Assembly (NCBI RefSeq): GCF_032714475.1
Contig: NZ_JAWDKD010000013.1
Span: forward strand, 1-64,000
Source: Methanolapillus africanus
GTDB lineage: Archaea > Halobacteriota > Methanosarcinia > Methanosarcinales > Methanosarcinaceae
Direction: 5' to 3'
Length of the DNA stretch: 64,000 nucleotides
Below, one piece after another: positions 43,839 through 51,749 of the stretch (the first letter of the stretch is position 1; every line of letters starts with the position of its first letter). The notes beneath the pieces were generated by a model. It was not told the DNA's origin and made no database searches. It was given only the letters and a program-made list of their open reading frames with translations. The position numbers and the translations under genes were made by a program.

Positions 43839-44235
43839 AAAAATTCCGTCGCTTCGCTAGGAATTTTTCAAGGACTGTGTGAGTCTGAATCCATTGTGTT
43901 CGCTTCGCGAACGGCTCCCTTCGGTCGCAGAAATACAGTTTTTTCTTGTTCCCGTTTTGCACCTACTGTTTCTAACAATACAGGTATTTCTTGGTACCGT
44001 TTTGCATCTTCCGTTTCTAACAATACAGGTCTTACTTGGTACCGTTTCCCACCTTCTGTTTCTAACAATACAGGTTTTTCTTAGTACCGATTTACATCTT
44101 ATTGTTCCGAACAATACAGGTTTTTCTTGGTACCGTTTTGCATCTTCTGTAACTGTTCAGATTGTACATGCTCAGCGGTATCCGTAAAATACAGATGCTT
44201 CGCATCTGATTTTACGGGATGGTTTGCTTGTGTTT
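43839..44235. repeat. Mosaic palindrome/tandem-repeat element, locus M2
   Basis: Left arm: AAAAATTCC / GGAATTTTT hairpin (43839-43868), then CAAGG...GAGTCTG, then GTTCGC-TTC-GCGAAC (43898-43912) and GGCTCCCTTCGGTCGC. Middle: TTTTGCACCTACTG and a 45-bp tandem repeat with landmark TCTAACAATACAGGT at 43971, 44016 and 44061, and a diverged copy near 44106. Right: inverted copy of the M1 hairpin, CCGTAAAAT...AGATGC / GCATCTGATTTTACGG (44182-44217), then CGGGATGGTTTGC. The same modules build M1 and M3. The 43662-44398 gap otherwise contains AT-rich promoter DNA and element copy G. Confidence 0.8.
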
Positions 44236-44267
44236 TCAAAAAAAACGCCCGTCGGTTTTGAAAAAAA

Positions 44268-44376
44268 TCAAAAAATGTCCGTTGGTTTTGAAAAAAAGCC
44301 AAAAAAACCGACCCACCGTTTTTTAAAAACGCAAAATGAAAAAGTGCCGCCATAACGCGCGCGCTCGATGGCGCAA
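44268..44376 (-). repeat. GCGCGTTAT 3'-end element, copy G
   Basis: On the minus strand: GCGCGCGTTATGGCGGCAC, TTTTTCATTTTGCG, TTTTTAAAAAACGGTGGG, then T-runs. It lies directly after the T-rich tract that follows the mtrH stop, in the direction of mtr transcription. Confidence 0.75.
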
Positions 44377-44398
44377 AAAAATAAAAAGAGAAAAGAAA

Positions 44399-45349
44399 TC
44401 AGATCAATTTTCCGATCGGCAATTTTTCTTCGCCGGTCAGCTTGATACCGAGTTCTTTGGCGTTTTCTTCGAGCATAATGTCGACCATCGCAGCGGACGG
44501 CGCCACATACTTCGCGTTTTCAATCGGCCCGTACAGCAAAAAGTTCGCGCCCAGCGTCTGTGCCACCAAATTGGTGCCGACGTCTGCCGGTAAATAATAT
44601 TCTTTCGGATTCTCTTTTGTTTTCTTAAAGTCGCGAATCCAATCCCAAGCCGACGCCGTGTTGTGAAAACCGCCGCCGACCGGATAGCCGAGATGACCTT
44701 TGATGGCCGTAATGCCGCGCATGGACGCGCCCGCGCCGGATCCGAGAGGGACGGCGGCGATGTCGATGAGCGGTTTTGTGATGCCGCAGTCCTTGGCGAT
44801 TTGAAGGAGGCCGCCTTTGAGGCCGGTGCCGCCCTTTTCCAGGATTTCAACTTTTCCGAGAACGGTCGGGTTGACGGCGTTAAACGCGAGAACGATCGAC
44901 GCTTCAATGTCGCTTTCCACCAACGCTTGAATTTCCTTTTCTTCAATGCTCGCGTTGACGGAATTGTAAATTGCCCGGTCGCAGATGCCGATTTCGGTCG
45001 CGTACTGCGCGGCAAAAGAGCGGACGGCGCCGTCGGACGAATCCATTAAAAACGGCGCTTTGTCTTCGATGTCGACAAACCAGTCAATGTAATTTTTCAT
45101 GGCCTGCGGCGTTTCGCCGACCAACTGATTGGCGCAGGCGATTCCGGTTTGATCGCAGATTTCCACTTGGTCGTTCCATAACTTTTCAGCGGCCGCTTTG
45201 TCAAAAACGCCCGTTTCCGCGTCCGTCACAATTTTGTGGCGGTTGTAAAACATGGTTCCGATAATCACGGTCGGAACTTCGCCGGGCTGGCCGCCGAAAC
45301 GGACGCCGCCGATTTCATAAATTTCCTGGGGTTTGTCAAACTTAAACAT
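44399..45349 (-). CDS. mtrH: Tetrahydromethanopterin S-methyltransferase subunit H
   Basis: 316 residues, full length. MtrH is the peripheral cytoplasmic subunit that transfers the methyl group between N5-methyl-tetrahydro(sarcina/methano)pterin and the corrinoid of MtrA. TIM-barrel methyltransferase features include GGVRFGGQPGEVPTVIIGTM at the N-terminus, MDSSDGAVR, SIVLAFN and a glycine-rich GSGAGASMRG. GAGG precedes the ATG. It is the last gene of mtrEDCBAFGH and is followed by a T-rich tract and a GCGCGTTAT element. Confidence 0.95.
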   Translation of the reverse strand: MFKFDKPQEIYEIGGVRFGGQPGEVPTVIIGTMFYNRHKIVTDAETGVFDKAAAEKLWNDQVEICDQTGIACANQLVGETPQAMKNYIDWFVDIEDKAPFLMDSSDGAVRSFAAQYATEIGICDRAIYNSVNASIEEKEIQALVESDIEASIVLAFNAVNPTVLGKVEILEKGGTGLKGGLLQIAKDCGITKPLIDIAAVPLGSGAGASMRGITAIKGHLGYPVGGGFHNTASAWDWIRDFKKTKENPKEYYLPADVGTNLVAQTLGANFLLYGPIENAKYVAPSAAMVDIMLEENAKELGIKLTGEEKLPIGKLI

Positions 45350-45358
45350 AAAAACGCC

Positions 45359-45544
45359 TCAAATCAATAAATAAATTAAAATAAGCAACAAGCCGGCCAC
45401 CAAACCGTACAGCATGCCGACTTCCCGGCCGAGTTTTCGGCCCATCCGCTGAGCGACCTCGGCGCTGACAAATTCCGCTTTTTCATCCAAGCGGTCCAAC
45501 CGGCTTAGGATTTCTTCATACTCGGCTGTGATTGATTCCACCAT
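45359..45544 (-). CDS. mtrG: Tetrahydromethanopterin S-methyltransferase subunit G
   Basis: 61 residues: an N-terminal amphipathic/coiled-coil helix (EYEEILSRLDRLDEKAEF) and a C-terminal membrane helix (LYGLVAGLLLILIYLLI). Size and arrangement are typical for MtrG. Between mtrF and mtrH in the canonical order. AAGAGGAT precedes the ATG. Confidence 0.93.
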   Translation of the reverse strand: MVESITAEYEEILSRLDRLDEKAEFVSAEVAQRMGRKLGREVGMLYGLVAGLLLILIYLLI

Positions 45545-45577
45545 AATAATCCTCTTTTTTTAATAAAATCCATCCTC

Positions 45578-45790
45578 TTAAAGCATTCCGTACGCATACA
45601 AAACCAATGCCGGAATCACAACAACAAACAAAAGCGCCAAACCAAACCCGATGGCAAACCCGGCAACCCGCGTCGCTTCGATGCCGGAATCCAATTTCAA
45701 AGACCGGGAAATCAACTGGCAGCGCATCTGAATGCTTGCCACCAAATGATCAATATAGATCTCTTCCGAATTTTGCTTCTTTTTCGCCAT
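45578..45790 (-). CDS. mtrF: Tetrahydromethanopterin S-methyltransferase subunit F
   Basis: 70 residues with one C-terminal membrane helix (FAIGFGLALLFVVVIPALVL). The N-terminal soluble part resembles the C-terminal end of MtrA (VASIQMRCQLISRSLKLDSG versus ALMMTMRLKAVDQKVAGIGD), the known MtrA/MtrF relationship. AAGGGAT precedes the ATG. Confidence 0.93.
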   Translation of the reverse strand: MAKKKQNSEEIYIDHLVASIQMRCQLISRSLKLDSGIEATRVAGFAIGFGLALLFVVVIPALVLYAYGML

Positions 45791-45820
45791 TCGTATCCCT
45801 TTTCGTTTGTTATAATATCA

Positions 45821-46597
45821 TTATAAAATCAAGACCAATAATCCGAACAGAAGCAAAACCGCAATCAGTCCGATGACAAATCCTTCAATCCGTCCCGCGT
45901 GGTATCCGGCTTGGAATTTGTTGTAATCGCCGATTCCGGCCACCTTTTGGTCGACGGCTTTTAACCGCATGGTCATCATGAGCGCGGACAAACCTTCAAT
46001 GCTCAGCGTCCCGGCCGCTCCAACCGGTTGTCCGGGTCCCATTTCAATGTCTGTGCCGCCTGTTTTTTCGGTGCCGTCGTCCTCTCCCTCGCCTTTAACG
46101 TCCGGCAGAAGCGGCGGCTTTGGAAAAGCGCCCGGATCATTTTGAATACATTCCTGAATCTTCTTTGAAATCGCGCCGACGTCTTCCACATTAATCATGT
46201 CGATGCATTCGATTTGTTCGCGGAAGCGCTCTACCGCCGCGACAGATAAATTCTCAACGTACGGAATCGCGCCTTTCGCGCCCACAATCCGGTTGTTGGC
46301 GATGCCGTTTTTGTGCAGCATTAAAATCGCTTCGCCGGTGATGTGTCCCTTCACTTCGGCGCCCGAAACGATCAAAAACCGGATGTTGGGGTTTGAAATG
46401 ATGTGCGTCACCAGTTTTTCAATGCCCAGGTTTTCCGTTTTACAGGACCCGGAAACGGCGGCGCCGGCGTTAATCAGCGCTTCGTCGTCCAAGTGCGAAC
46501 CGCACGTCACGACGGCGACGCAAGACGCCGAATCGCCCGCCCGGTATTCGCCTTTCAACATCGGCCATCCGGCTGCAGCTTCTTTCTTTTCCGGCAT
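45821..46597 (-). CDS. mtrA: Tetrahydromethanopterin S-methyltransferase subunit A (corrinoid protein)
   Basis: 258 residues. Carries the cobamide that accepts the methyl group from MtrH and passes it to coenzyme M. The axial His is in SGAEVKGHITGEAI (H85, matching His84 of the characterised protein). A flexible Gly/Asp-rich linker (about 170-195) is followed by an amphipathic part and one C-terminal membrane helix (GFVIGLIAVLLLFGLLVLIL). The ATG directly abuts the mtrB stop codon. Confidence 0.97.
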   Translation of the reverse strand: MPEKKEAAAGWPMLKGEYRAGDSASCVAVVTCGSHLDDEALINAGAAVSGSCKTENLGIEKLVTHIISNPNIRFLIVSGAEVKGHITGEAILMLHKNGIANNRIVGAKGAIPYVENLSVAAVERFREQIECIDMINVEDVGAISKKIQECIQNDPGAFPKPPLLPDVKGEGEDDGTEKTGGTDIEMGPGQPVGAAGTLSIEGLSALMMTMRLKAVDQKVAGIGDYNKFQAGYHAGRIEGFVIGLIAVLLLFGLLVLIL

Positions 46598-46909
46598 TTA
46601 AAATCCTCCCGTTAAAAATATCAAAATGAGAAACAGGCCGATCACGATCAGGCCGAGGACCATGCCGTAAAAAATGTTTGTAACCATGCCGGCGCCGACA
46701 GACGTCTTTTCCCGGCCGCGCCAGGAGTTGGCGAGCGGCTTATCGGGTGCGAGTGCGTTCATCAGACTGTCCACTGCCCGTTCCGTTTCATCTAATTTTT
46801 GAATCAGCGCCATCATTGAACGGTTTTCCGTCAATGTTTTTTGTTTAGAAATCACGGACGTCAGCGGATCCATAACCAGTTCCGTTTCCGGTGATATTTG
46901 AATTTTCAT
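46598..46909 (-). CDS. mtrB: Tetrahydromethanopterin S-methyltransferase subunit B
   Basis: 103 residues with one C-terminal membrane helix (FYGMVLGLIVIGLFLILIFL). The ATG at 46909 is chosen because it overlaps the mtrC stop (ATGA), GAGGAATT lies upstream, and MKIQISPETELVMDPLTSVI is the expected N-terminus. The open frame continues upstream within mtrC. Confidence 0.94.
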   Translation of the reverse strand: MKIQISPETELVMDPLTSVISKQKTLTENRSMMALIQKLDETERAVDSLMNALAPDKPLANSWRGREKTSVGAGMVTNIFYGMVLGLIVIGLFLILIFLTGGF

Positions 46910-47775
46910 AATAATTCCTCTTCGGCCGGAAGCAAACCGGCTTCCCTGACCGCGTAGGCGTCTCTTTTGACCAAAGTCCAATATTTACGGTACAGCATAA
47001 TGATGAAAACAATTGACATAAAGATTGTGACCAATGGTCCGATCCGGTCTCCGGACACAAAAGAAACGACGCCCAAGACCAGCATCAACAAGGATCCGTC
47101 CAGCGCCGACAGCGTCCGCGTCCGGTCCAAAGATTCGTCCGGTCCGAGATTGGCGTTGTAAGCATGGAAAATGACAAGTGCGCATCCCATAAATCCGATG
47201 GCGATTGCGCCGGTAATCAAATAAGTTAAAATATCGATGGTCGCCGTCTCTCCGAATATGGTGACGAACGACGCGTAAAAGCCGAGCATGCTGCCGGCGG
47301 TGACTTCAGCCATCCGGATTTCCATGGACGGGATTTTAAGCCCGATGACGTGGTTGACTAACCAACCGCCGATCCAGCCGATGGCAACCGCCAACACAAA
47401 CCCGGCGATCGGTCCCCACAACCAGGAAATCGACAGCCCAAAAAGCGCCGCAATCATGCCCATGCCGACGCCGTACATGCCGACTGATGGCACACCGGTT
47501 CCCAGGCCGTATTTCGCAATCTTTCGAACGTTGTCGGCCGCCCACAACAGGGCAAGAATCATACCGGCGCCGGCCAAAAATGAAAAGGTGACGGCGGGAA
47601 CGTAAGCGCCCCAAATGTTCAAGATCAAGCGTGACAGCGCAACCGGCAAGTAAATGCCGGCGAACGCGCCGATGATTCCGATGGCGGCAACCGTTTTGTG
47701 CGGCAGGAATTTTTTCGTTTTGCCCGGCGGGTTTTCAGACATGGCTGCGCCGTTTGGCGTCGCATTCAGGCTCAT
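46906..47775 (-). CDS. mtrC: Tetrahydromethanopterin S-methyltransferase subunit C
   Basis: 289 residues, integral membrane subunit with seven or eight hydrophobic segments. Family features include PSVGMYGVGMGMIAALFGLS, NHVIGLKIPSMEIRMAEVTA and the C-terminal RKYWTLVKRDAYAVREAGLL. The ATG at 47775 overlaps the mtrD stop (ATGA) with GGAGG upstream; an in-frame ATG 11 codons later is the alternative. Part of the Na+-translocating membrane core. Confidence 0.94.
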   Translation of the reverse strand: MSLNATPNGAAMSENPPGKTKKFLPHKTVAAIGIIGAFAGIYLPVALSRLILNIWGAYVPAVTFSFLAGAGMILALLWAADNVRKIAKYGLGTGVPSVGMYGVGMGMIAALFGLSISWLWGPIAGFVLAVAIGWIGGWLVNHVIGLKIPSMEIRMAEVTAGSMLGFYASFVTIFGETATIDILTYLITGAIAIGFMGCALVIFHAYNANLGPDESLDRTRTLSALDGSLLMLVLGVVSFVSGDRIGPLVTIFMSIVFIIMLYRKYWTLVKRDAYAVREAGLLPAEEELL

Positions 47776-48509
47776 ATAATTCCTCCGATGTTGGCGACAG
47801 CCAAAAGCGCGATCATGCCGCAAATAAATGTCATGACGGCGGACACGGCGACGGCTTTGGGCCATTTTTTAAATTTTGGGTCGTGGAAGCCCTCAATGGT
47901 TCCCGCGATGTTGTACGACGCAATCACGGCGTTGATGAAGAAAAGGGCGATCGACAGCATAACGGCAATCGAAACGGCGGTGGTCGGCGCAAACAAATAT
48001 CCGAGGCCGGCAAATATGAAAATGACAATAAAAATAAGCGCGCCGCCGACGCCGCCCAAAAAGCCGCCGATGACGCCGCTGATGAAACAAATGGTCGGAA
48101 TGCCGTGTCCTTCGGTTCCTTTGGACACGTAAATGTCTTGCCGGTCTTTGGTGACCGGGTCCCGCTGGAGTTTTCCGGAAACGGGCGTGCAGCCGACGCC
48201 GTAAATGTAGGTGATATTGGCCATGTACATCACAACCGCAATCATCAAAGCGGAACCGACCGCGCCTAAAAACAGACTCAGCCAAAGGCTGTCTGAGAAA
48301 AGGACGACCGTCGCCGATACCAACAAGCCGGTCAATCCGGCGCCTGCGGCGAGCTGCGTTGTTCCTGTGCCGACGCCGGTGGCCTGCGCCATGGCGGCCG
48401 GCGCGCCGCCGACCGGGATAAAGTGAACGCTTAAAGAAATGAGAATGCCGCCGATGGTGATTAAGACGGATAAGATGAGTATAACCAATAACGCAAATGA
48501 TTCAATCAT
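47772..48509 (-). CDS. mtrD: Tetrahydromethanopterin S-methyltransferase subunit D
   Basis: 245 residues, about six membrane segments. Conserved features: FIPVGGAPAAMAQATGVGTG and the cytoplasmic loop YIYGVGCTPVSGKLQRDPVT followed by GHGIPTICFISGVIGGFLGG. ATGA overlaps at both ends. Core of the Na+ pump together with MtrC and MtrE. Confidence 0.95.
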   Translation of the reverse strand: MIESFALLVILILSVLITIGGILISLSVHFIPVGGAPAAMAQATGVGTGTTQLAAGAGLTGLLVSATVVLFSDSLWLSLFLGAVGSALMIAVVMYMANITYIYGVGCTPVSGKLQRDPVTKDRQDIYVSKGTEGHGIPTICFISGVIGGFLGGVGGALIFIVIFIFAGLGYLFAPTTAVSIAVMLSIALFFINAVIASYNIAGTIEGFHDPKFKKWPKAVAVSAVMTFICGMIALLAVANIGGII

Positions 48510-49420
48510 TCAACCATCTCCGTTTTTTCTTCTTCTCGGTACGGTCCGAATTTTTTGCGCGACGATTTTTCCAAAACACGGTTCGCGGCGAACAGGAACA
48601 AAACGATGAGCAGTCCGGCCAAAACGCCGGTCCATCCGATGATGTTGCCGTATGCCGGATTGAATAAAAGAACAATCCAAGACGTGATAAAAATGACTGC
48701 GCTGAACGTAATTCCGGTTGCCGGTCCGCCGAATTTGGCGCAGAACCAAACGTTGTCAAATCCGGAACGTGTACCGGATTCGGCTTTTCGGACAATGTTT
48801 CCGGAATAAGACGCGTTGATGCCGGCGCCGAATTCCATGTTTTGGAACAGTCTTTCCGCACCGTAGTGAACGTCTCCGATGGCGGATCCGATGGAACCGG
48901 CGGAAATGCCCAGCAAAAACGCAATGATCGGCAGCGGAATGGGCGCTTTCAGATAGGTGATCATCAAGTAAGAAATAATCAGCATCGAAACGGTTGTTAA
49001 AAATGAGTAGGCGGCAATGACCGGTAAATGGGACCGTAAGACGTCTAAATAAAACGGTTGTTTAAACCGGCTTTGACTGGCGATTCTGCCCATAAACGAC
49101 GTGGCGGCCAAAACCGCGTGAATCGCAGCGGCCAAAATCGCGCCGAAAACAATGGCAAAAAGGGCGGTCATTCCGAAAGCGCTCATCAAAACCGTGGCGA
49201 CAACGCCGCCGACGGTGCACATCATGGCGTTTGAGAGCGGTTCGCCGGAAATCGCTTTGTTAAACAAGCGGTGTGGGTATCCCATTTGGGGCGCCAGCTG
49301 CACCTGCGAATTCGGGTTGCTTTGGGAACCGACGTCGGATTCCAAATCTTCGGACCAGCCGGCCACAGCGGCCGCTGCACCCGCCAGCGCCAAAAATCCC
49401 ATGCCGATCAGTGGATCCAT
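48506..49420 (-). CDS. mtrE: Tetrahydromethanopterin S-methyltransferase subunit E
   Basis: 304 residues, first gene of the operon. Integral membrane subunit, about six segments; family features include GWSEDLESDVGSQSNPNSQV, APQMGYPHRLFNKAISGEPL and DVHYGAERLFQNMEFGAGIN. GAGGGGAAA precedes the ATG. A TATA box about 90 bp upstream drives the operon. Mtr couples methyl transfer to Na+ export and supplies the Na+ gradient; the Mrp antiporter in this window may interconvert it with a H+ gradient. Confidence 0.96.
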   Translation of the reverse strand: MDPLIGMGFLALAGAAAAVAGWSEDLESDVGSQSNPNSQVQLAPQMGYPHRLFNKAISGEPLSNAMMCTVGGVVATVLMSAFGMTALFAIVFGAILAAAIHAVLAATSFMGRIASQSRFKQPFYLDVLRSHLPVIAAYSFLTTVSMLIISYLMITYLKAPIPLPIIAFLLGISAGSIGSAIGDVHYGAERLFQNMEFGAGINASYSGNIVRKAESGTRSGFDNVWFCAKFGGPATGITFSAVIFITSWIVLLFNPAYGNIIGWTGVLAGLLIVLFLFAANRVLEKSSRKKFGPYREEEKTEMVE

Positions 49421-49504
49421 TTTCCCCTCTCTGTTCTGTGAATAAAAATGATTTAAGTAAAATTATTTGGTTTAATTTTTCAAATTTCGTATGAAAAAGT
49501 TCTT

Positions 49505-49520
49505 CTCTTTATAAGTCTTC
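49505..49520 (-). promoter_or_regulatory. TATA box of the mtr operon
   Basis: Minus-strand CTTATAAAG (49508-49516), the canonical archaeal form, predicting a start near 49488 and a leader of about 70 bases before the mtrE ATG. The adjoining 49530-49650 is AT-rich with a twice-repeated AAAACATATG-containing unit. Confidence 0.7.
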
Positions 49521-49652
49521 CGAGGCTCGAGCCAAATTTCTCTATTTTTATAAACAACATTTTAAAAAATATGTCACAAATCAGAAAACTAAAAAACATA
49601 TGGCAAATCCGAAAACTGAAAAACATATGAATTCAAAAAATTAAAAAATATA

Positions 49653-50177
49653 TTACAAATCCAAGAAAAACGTGAACGCTCTTTTGGAAAATCCGTAATG
49701 TTCATAGAATGCGTGCGTCTGTTCCCGGTGGAAGTTGGCGTCCAGTTCGATGGATTTGCAATCCTTCTCTGCTGCGTATTTCTTAAGATGGTTCAGCACC
49801 GCTGTGCCGATTTTTTGTCCCCGGACGTTTTCATCCACCACAAAAGTTGAGACGTAGCAGATGCGGCCGGCATGGTAATAGTTGTTGGCGACAATTCCGG
49901 CAATGAATCCGACGATTTGATTCCGGTTATTATTTTGATTGTTATTTTGATTGTTATTTTGATTATTATTTTGATTATTGTTTTGACTTTTGGAAACGGC
50001 GCAAAATGAAAAATCAACGGGAGACGTAAGCGCCCGGTCAAAAACCGGTTTGAGTTCTTCTTTTGAGTCGTTGTGGTCTGGCCAAAGCTGCCGGAGCAGC
50101 GGAAAGATCTGATCGAAATCATCCGGCCGCGCCGCTCGGATTTCTATGGAAACCGGGTTGACAGTGTCGTTTGTCAT
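49653..50177 (-). CDS. GNAT-family N-acetyltransferase with Asn/Gln repeat insertion
   Basis: 174 residues. GNAT fold: IEIRAARPDDFDQIFPLLRQ at the N-terminus, then YVSTFVVDENVRGQKIGTAV with the acetyl-CoA loop (R/Q-x-x-G-x-G/A type: RGQKIGTA), and FYEHYGFSKRAF. Near residues 65-87 a low-complexity (NNNQ)n stretch, encoded by a 12-bp tandem repeat, sits between the early strands. Substrate unknown. Single gene on the minus strand beyond the mtr promoter. Confidence 0.85.
   Translation of the reverse strand: MTNDTVNPVSIEIRAARPDDFDQIFPLLRQLWPDHNDSKEELKPVFDRALTSPVDFSFCAVSKSQNNNQNNNQNNNQNNNQNNNRNQIVGFIAGIVANNYYHAGRICYVSTFVVDENVRGQKIGTAVLNHLKKYAAEKDCKSIELDANFHREQTHAFYEHYGFSKRAFTFFLDL
49920..49985. 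repeat. 12-bp microsatellite inside the GNAT gene
   Basis: Repeats of (G/A)TT(G/A)TTATTTTGATT type, about five units, encoding Asn/Gln on the minus strand. The unit is a multiple of three, so length change keeps the frame. Confidence 0.8.
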
Positions 50178-50360
50178 TTTTATTTCTCTTTTTTCCGATG
50201 ATGTGTGATTTTAATTTGTATTTTTAATTGAAAAAAGATTTGTATTTATAATTTATATTTTTAATTTGTATTGTATGTGTCATTTTCATTTGTATTTTGA
50301 TTATTCTATACTTATACATAAAAGACAAGGTTTAATTATTTTTAACATCTTTCAGACGTT

Positions 50361-51167
50361 ATGAAACTCGGCGTCTCTACCTTTGCGGGTCCTCTTTCCG
50401 ATTTATGTGAAATTGCGGATTCCGTTGAACTTTACATTCCGAAAATGAACCTTTATGAAGGCCGCGTTCTTCAAAAGGACCGCGTCAACACATTTTTGGA
50501 TCAATTTTTCTCATACGATTTGCCGGCGACCGCACACGCGCCTTATTATCTCAAATCGCTCGAATATCCGGTGGATTTATCGGTCGACATGTCTCAAATG
50601 TCGAAAAAAGATTTTCAGCTGATGAACGAATCCATTGACATTGCCGCGCTGGCCGGTGCGGACATTTTGGTGGTTCACCCCGGCGTCATCACCGATTCGT
50701 CCAAAAAATCATTCGGGCGGATGATTCACAACTTGAAAATTTTAGCCCAATCCGCCGAAGACGCCGGCGTCATGCTGGCGCTTGAAAACAAAGAAAACAC
50801 GGATCCGATCAATCTGTGCTGCAATGCGCAGGAACTTTTGTCGGCCGTTCGCGCCGTCGATTCCGAATACTTGGGCGCGGCGCTCGACATCGGTCATGCG
50901 AATCTGACTTGCGGCGGCGACCAAACGAAGCTGGCCGACTATGTTAAATTGTTGTCCCCGGATGTCGTTCACGTTCACGTCCACGACAATTACGGCAAAG
51001 ATACAGGTTCTTACGGCGGCGACGAGCACATGTGTCCGGGACGCGGCGTGATTGATTTTTCCGTTCTTAAAAATTTGGGCGACTACGACGGCGTTTTTAA
51101 CATGGAAGTTTTTTCAGTGGAAGAAGCCGCTGAGGGAAAAGAGTTCCTATCCAAAGTGCTTTTGTGA
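50361..51167 (+). CDS. Sugar phosphate isomerase/epimerase-like TIM-barrel protein
   Basis: 268 residues, xylose-isomerase-like/AP endonuclease 2 fold. Probable metal ligands lie in ENKENT (E after MLALEN), ALDIGHANLT, VHVHVHDNYG and the terminal FNMEVFS. THAPYY and VVHPG match the barrel's early strands. The substrate cannot be told from the sequence. Transcribed alone; TATA-like DNA lies in the AT-rich 50178-50360 gap. A similar gene is common in methanogens, where it remains poorly characterised. Confidence 0.85.
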   Translation: MKLGVSTFAGPLSDLCEIADSVELYIPKMNLYEGRVLQKDRVNTFLDQFFSYDLPATAHAPYYLKSLEYPVDLSVDMSQMSKKDFQLMNESIDIAALAGADILVVHPGVITDSSKKSFGRMIHNLKILAQSAEDAGVMLALENKENTDPINLCCNAQELLSAVRAVDSEYLGAALDIGHANLTCGGDQTKLADYVKLLSPDVVHVHVHDNYGKDTGSYGGDEHMCPGRGVIDFSVLKNLGDYDGVFNMEVFSVEEAAEGKEFLSKVLL

Positions 51168-51290
51168 ACGTCGGAAAATGAAAGAAAAGAAATAGTTTAT
51201 TTATGGGTTCGGACAATTTGGTATTATCATTTCAGATTTTAATTTTATTTCAAATCAATTTCAAATCAATTTTAATTTCGAGGCTTATTT

Positions 51291-51584
51291 ATGATGATGA
51301 AAGACATAGGAAAATTGGTTGTCTGGCCTGCTTATTTGGATAAAGAAAAGACAAAAGCGGAAGGACGAATCATTTCCAGAAAAAGCGCTGTCCAAGATCC
51401 CAAAGCGGACGAAATCTTAAAAGCCGCGCAAAAACTCGGAATGGAGCCGGAATTGGAATCCGACAAAGCTTACCCGCGCGCCTGGTGGGAAAAAAGCGGA
51501 CGCATTATGATTGCGAACACGCAGCCGAAAACGGCAGCGGTTCGGCAGATTGCGGCGCAAATTAAAAAGGCCAGAGGAGAATAA
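51291..51584 (+). CDS. srp19: Signal recognition particle protein SRP19
   Basis: 97 residues. Binds SRP RNA and promotes SRP54 assembly. Family hallmarks: LVVWPAYLDKEKTKAEGR with RRI-like IISRKSAV, then PRAWWEKSGRIMI. Start taken as the first of three ATG codons (51291, with CGAGG 8 bases upstream). The TAA stop falls in the loop of a terminator hairpin, AGAGGAGAA / TTCTCTTCT (51573-51593), followed by TTTTTTC. Confidence 0.94.
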   Translation: MMMKDIGKLVVWPAYLDKEKTKAEGRIISRKSAVQDPKADEILKAAQKLGMEPELESDKAYPRAWWEKSGRIMIANTQPKTAAVRQIAAQIKKARGE

Positions 51585-51629
51585 TTCTCTTCTTTTTTTC
51601 TTTCTTTTTTGGATTTTCTACATTTTTTT

Positions 51630-51705
51630 TGCGATGCGCCGCCGCGCGCGTTATGGCGACACTTTTTCTTTTTGCGTTTTTAAAATCGTGTGGGCGTTTT
51701 TATTT
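51630..51705 (+). repeat. GCGCGTTAT 3'-end element, copy H
   Basis: TGCGATGCGCCGCCGCGCGC followed by GTTATGGCGACAC, TTTTTCTTTTTGCG, TTTTTAAAATCGTGTGGGCG and a T-run. Downstream of srp19 and in the same orientation. Matches copies G and J over the full length. Confidence 0.8.
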
Positions 51706-51749
51706 TCGCTTTCAATGAAACTATCCCGAAGTTCATTTTCTAATTTCAA

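Noticed and set aside
43950..44165. 45-bp tandem repeat resembling a CRISPR array
   Set aside because: Units are contiguous and diverged, with no unique spacers of uniform length between identical repeats, and no cas genes are nearby. It is part of mosaic locus M2.
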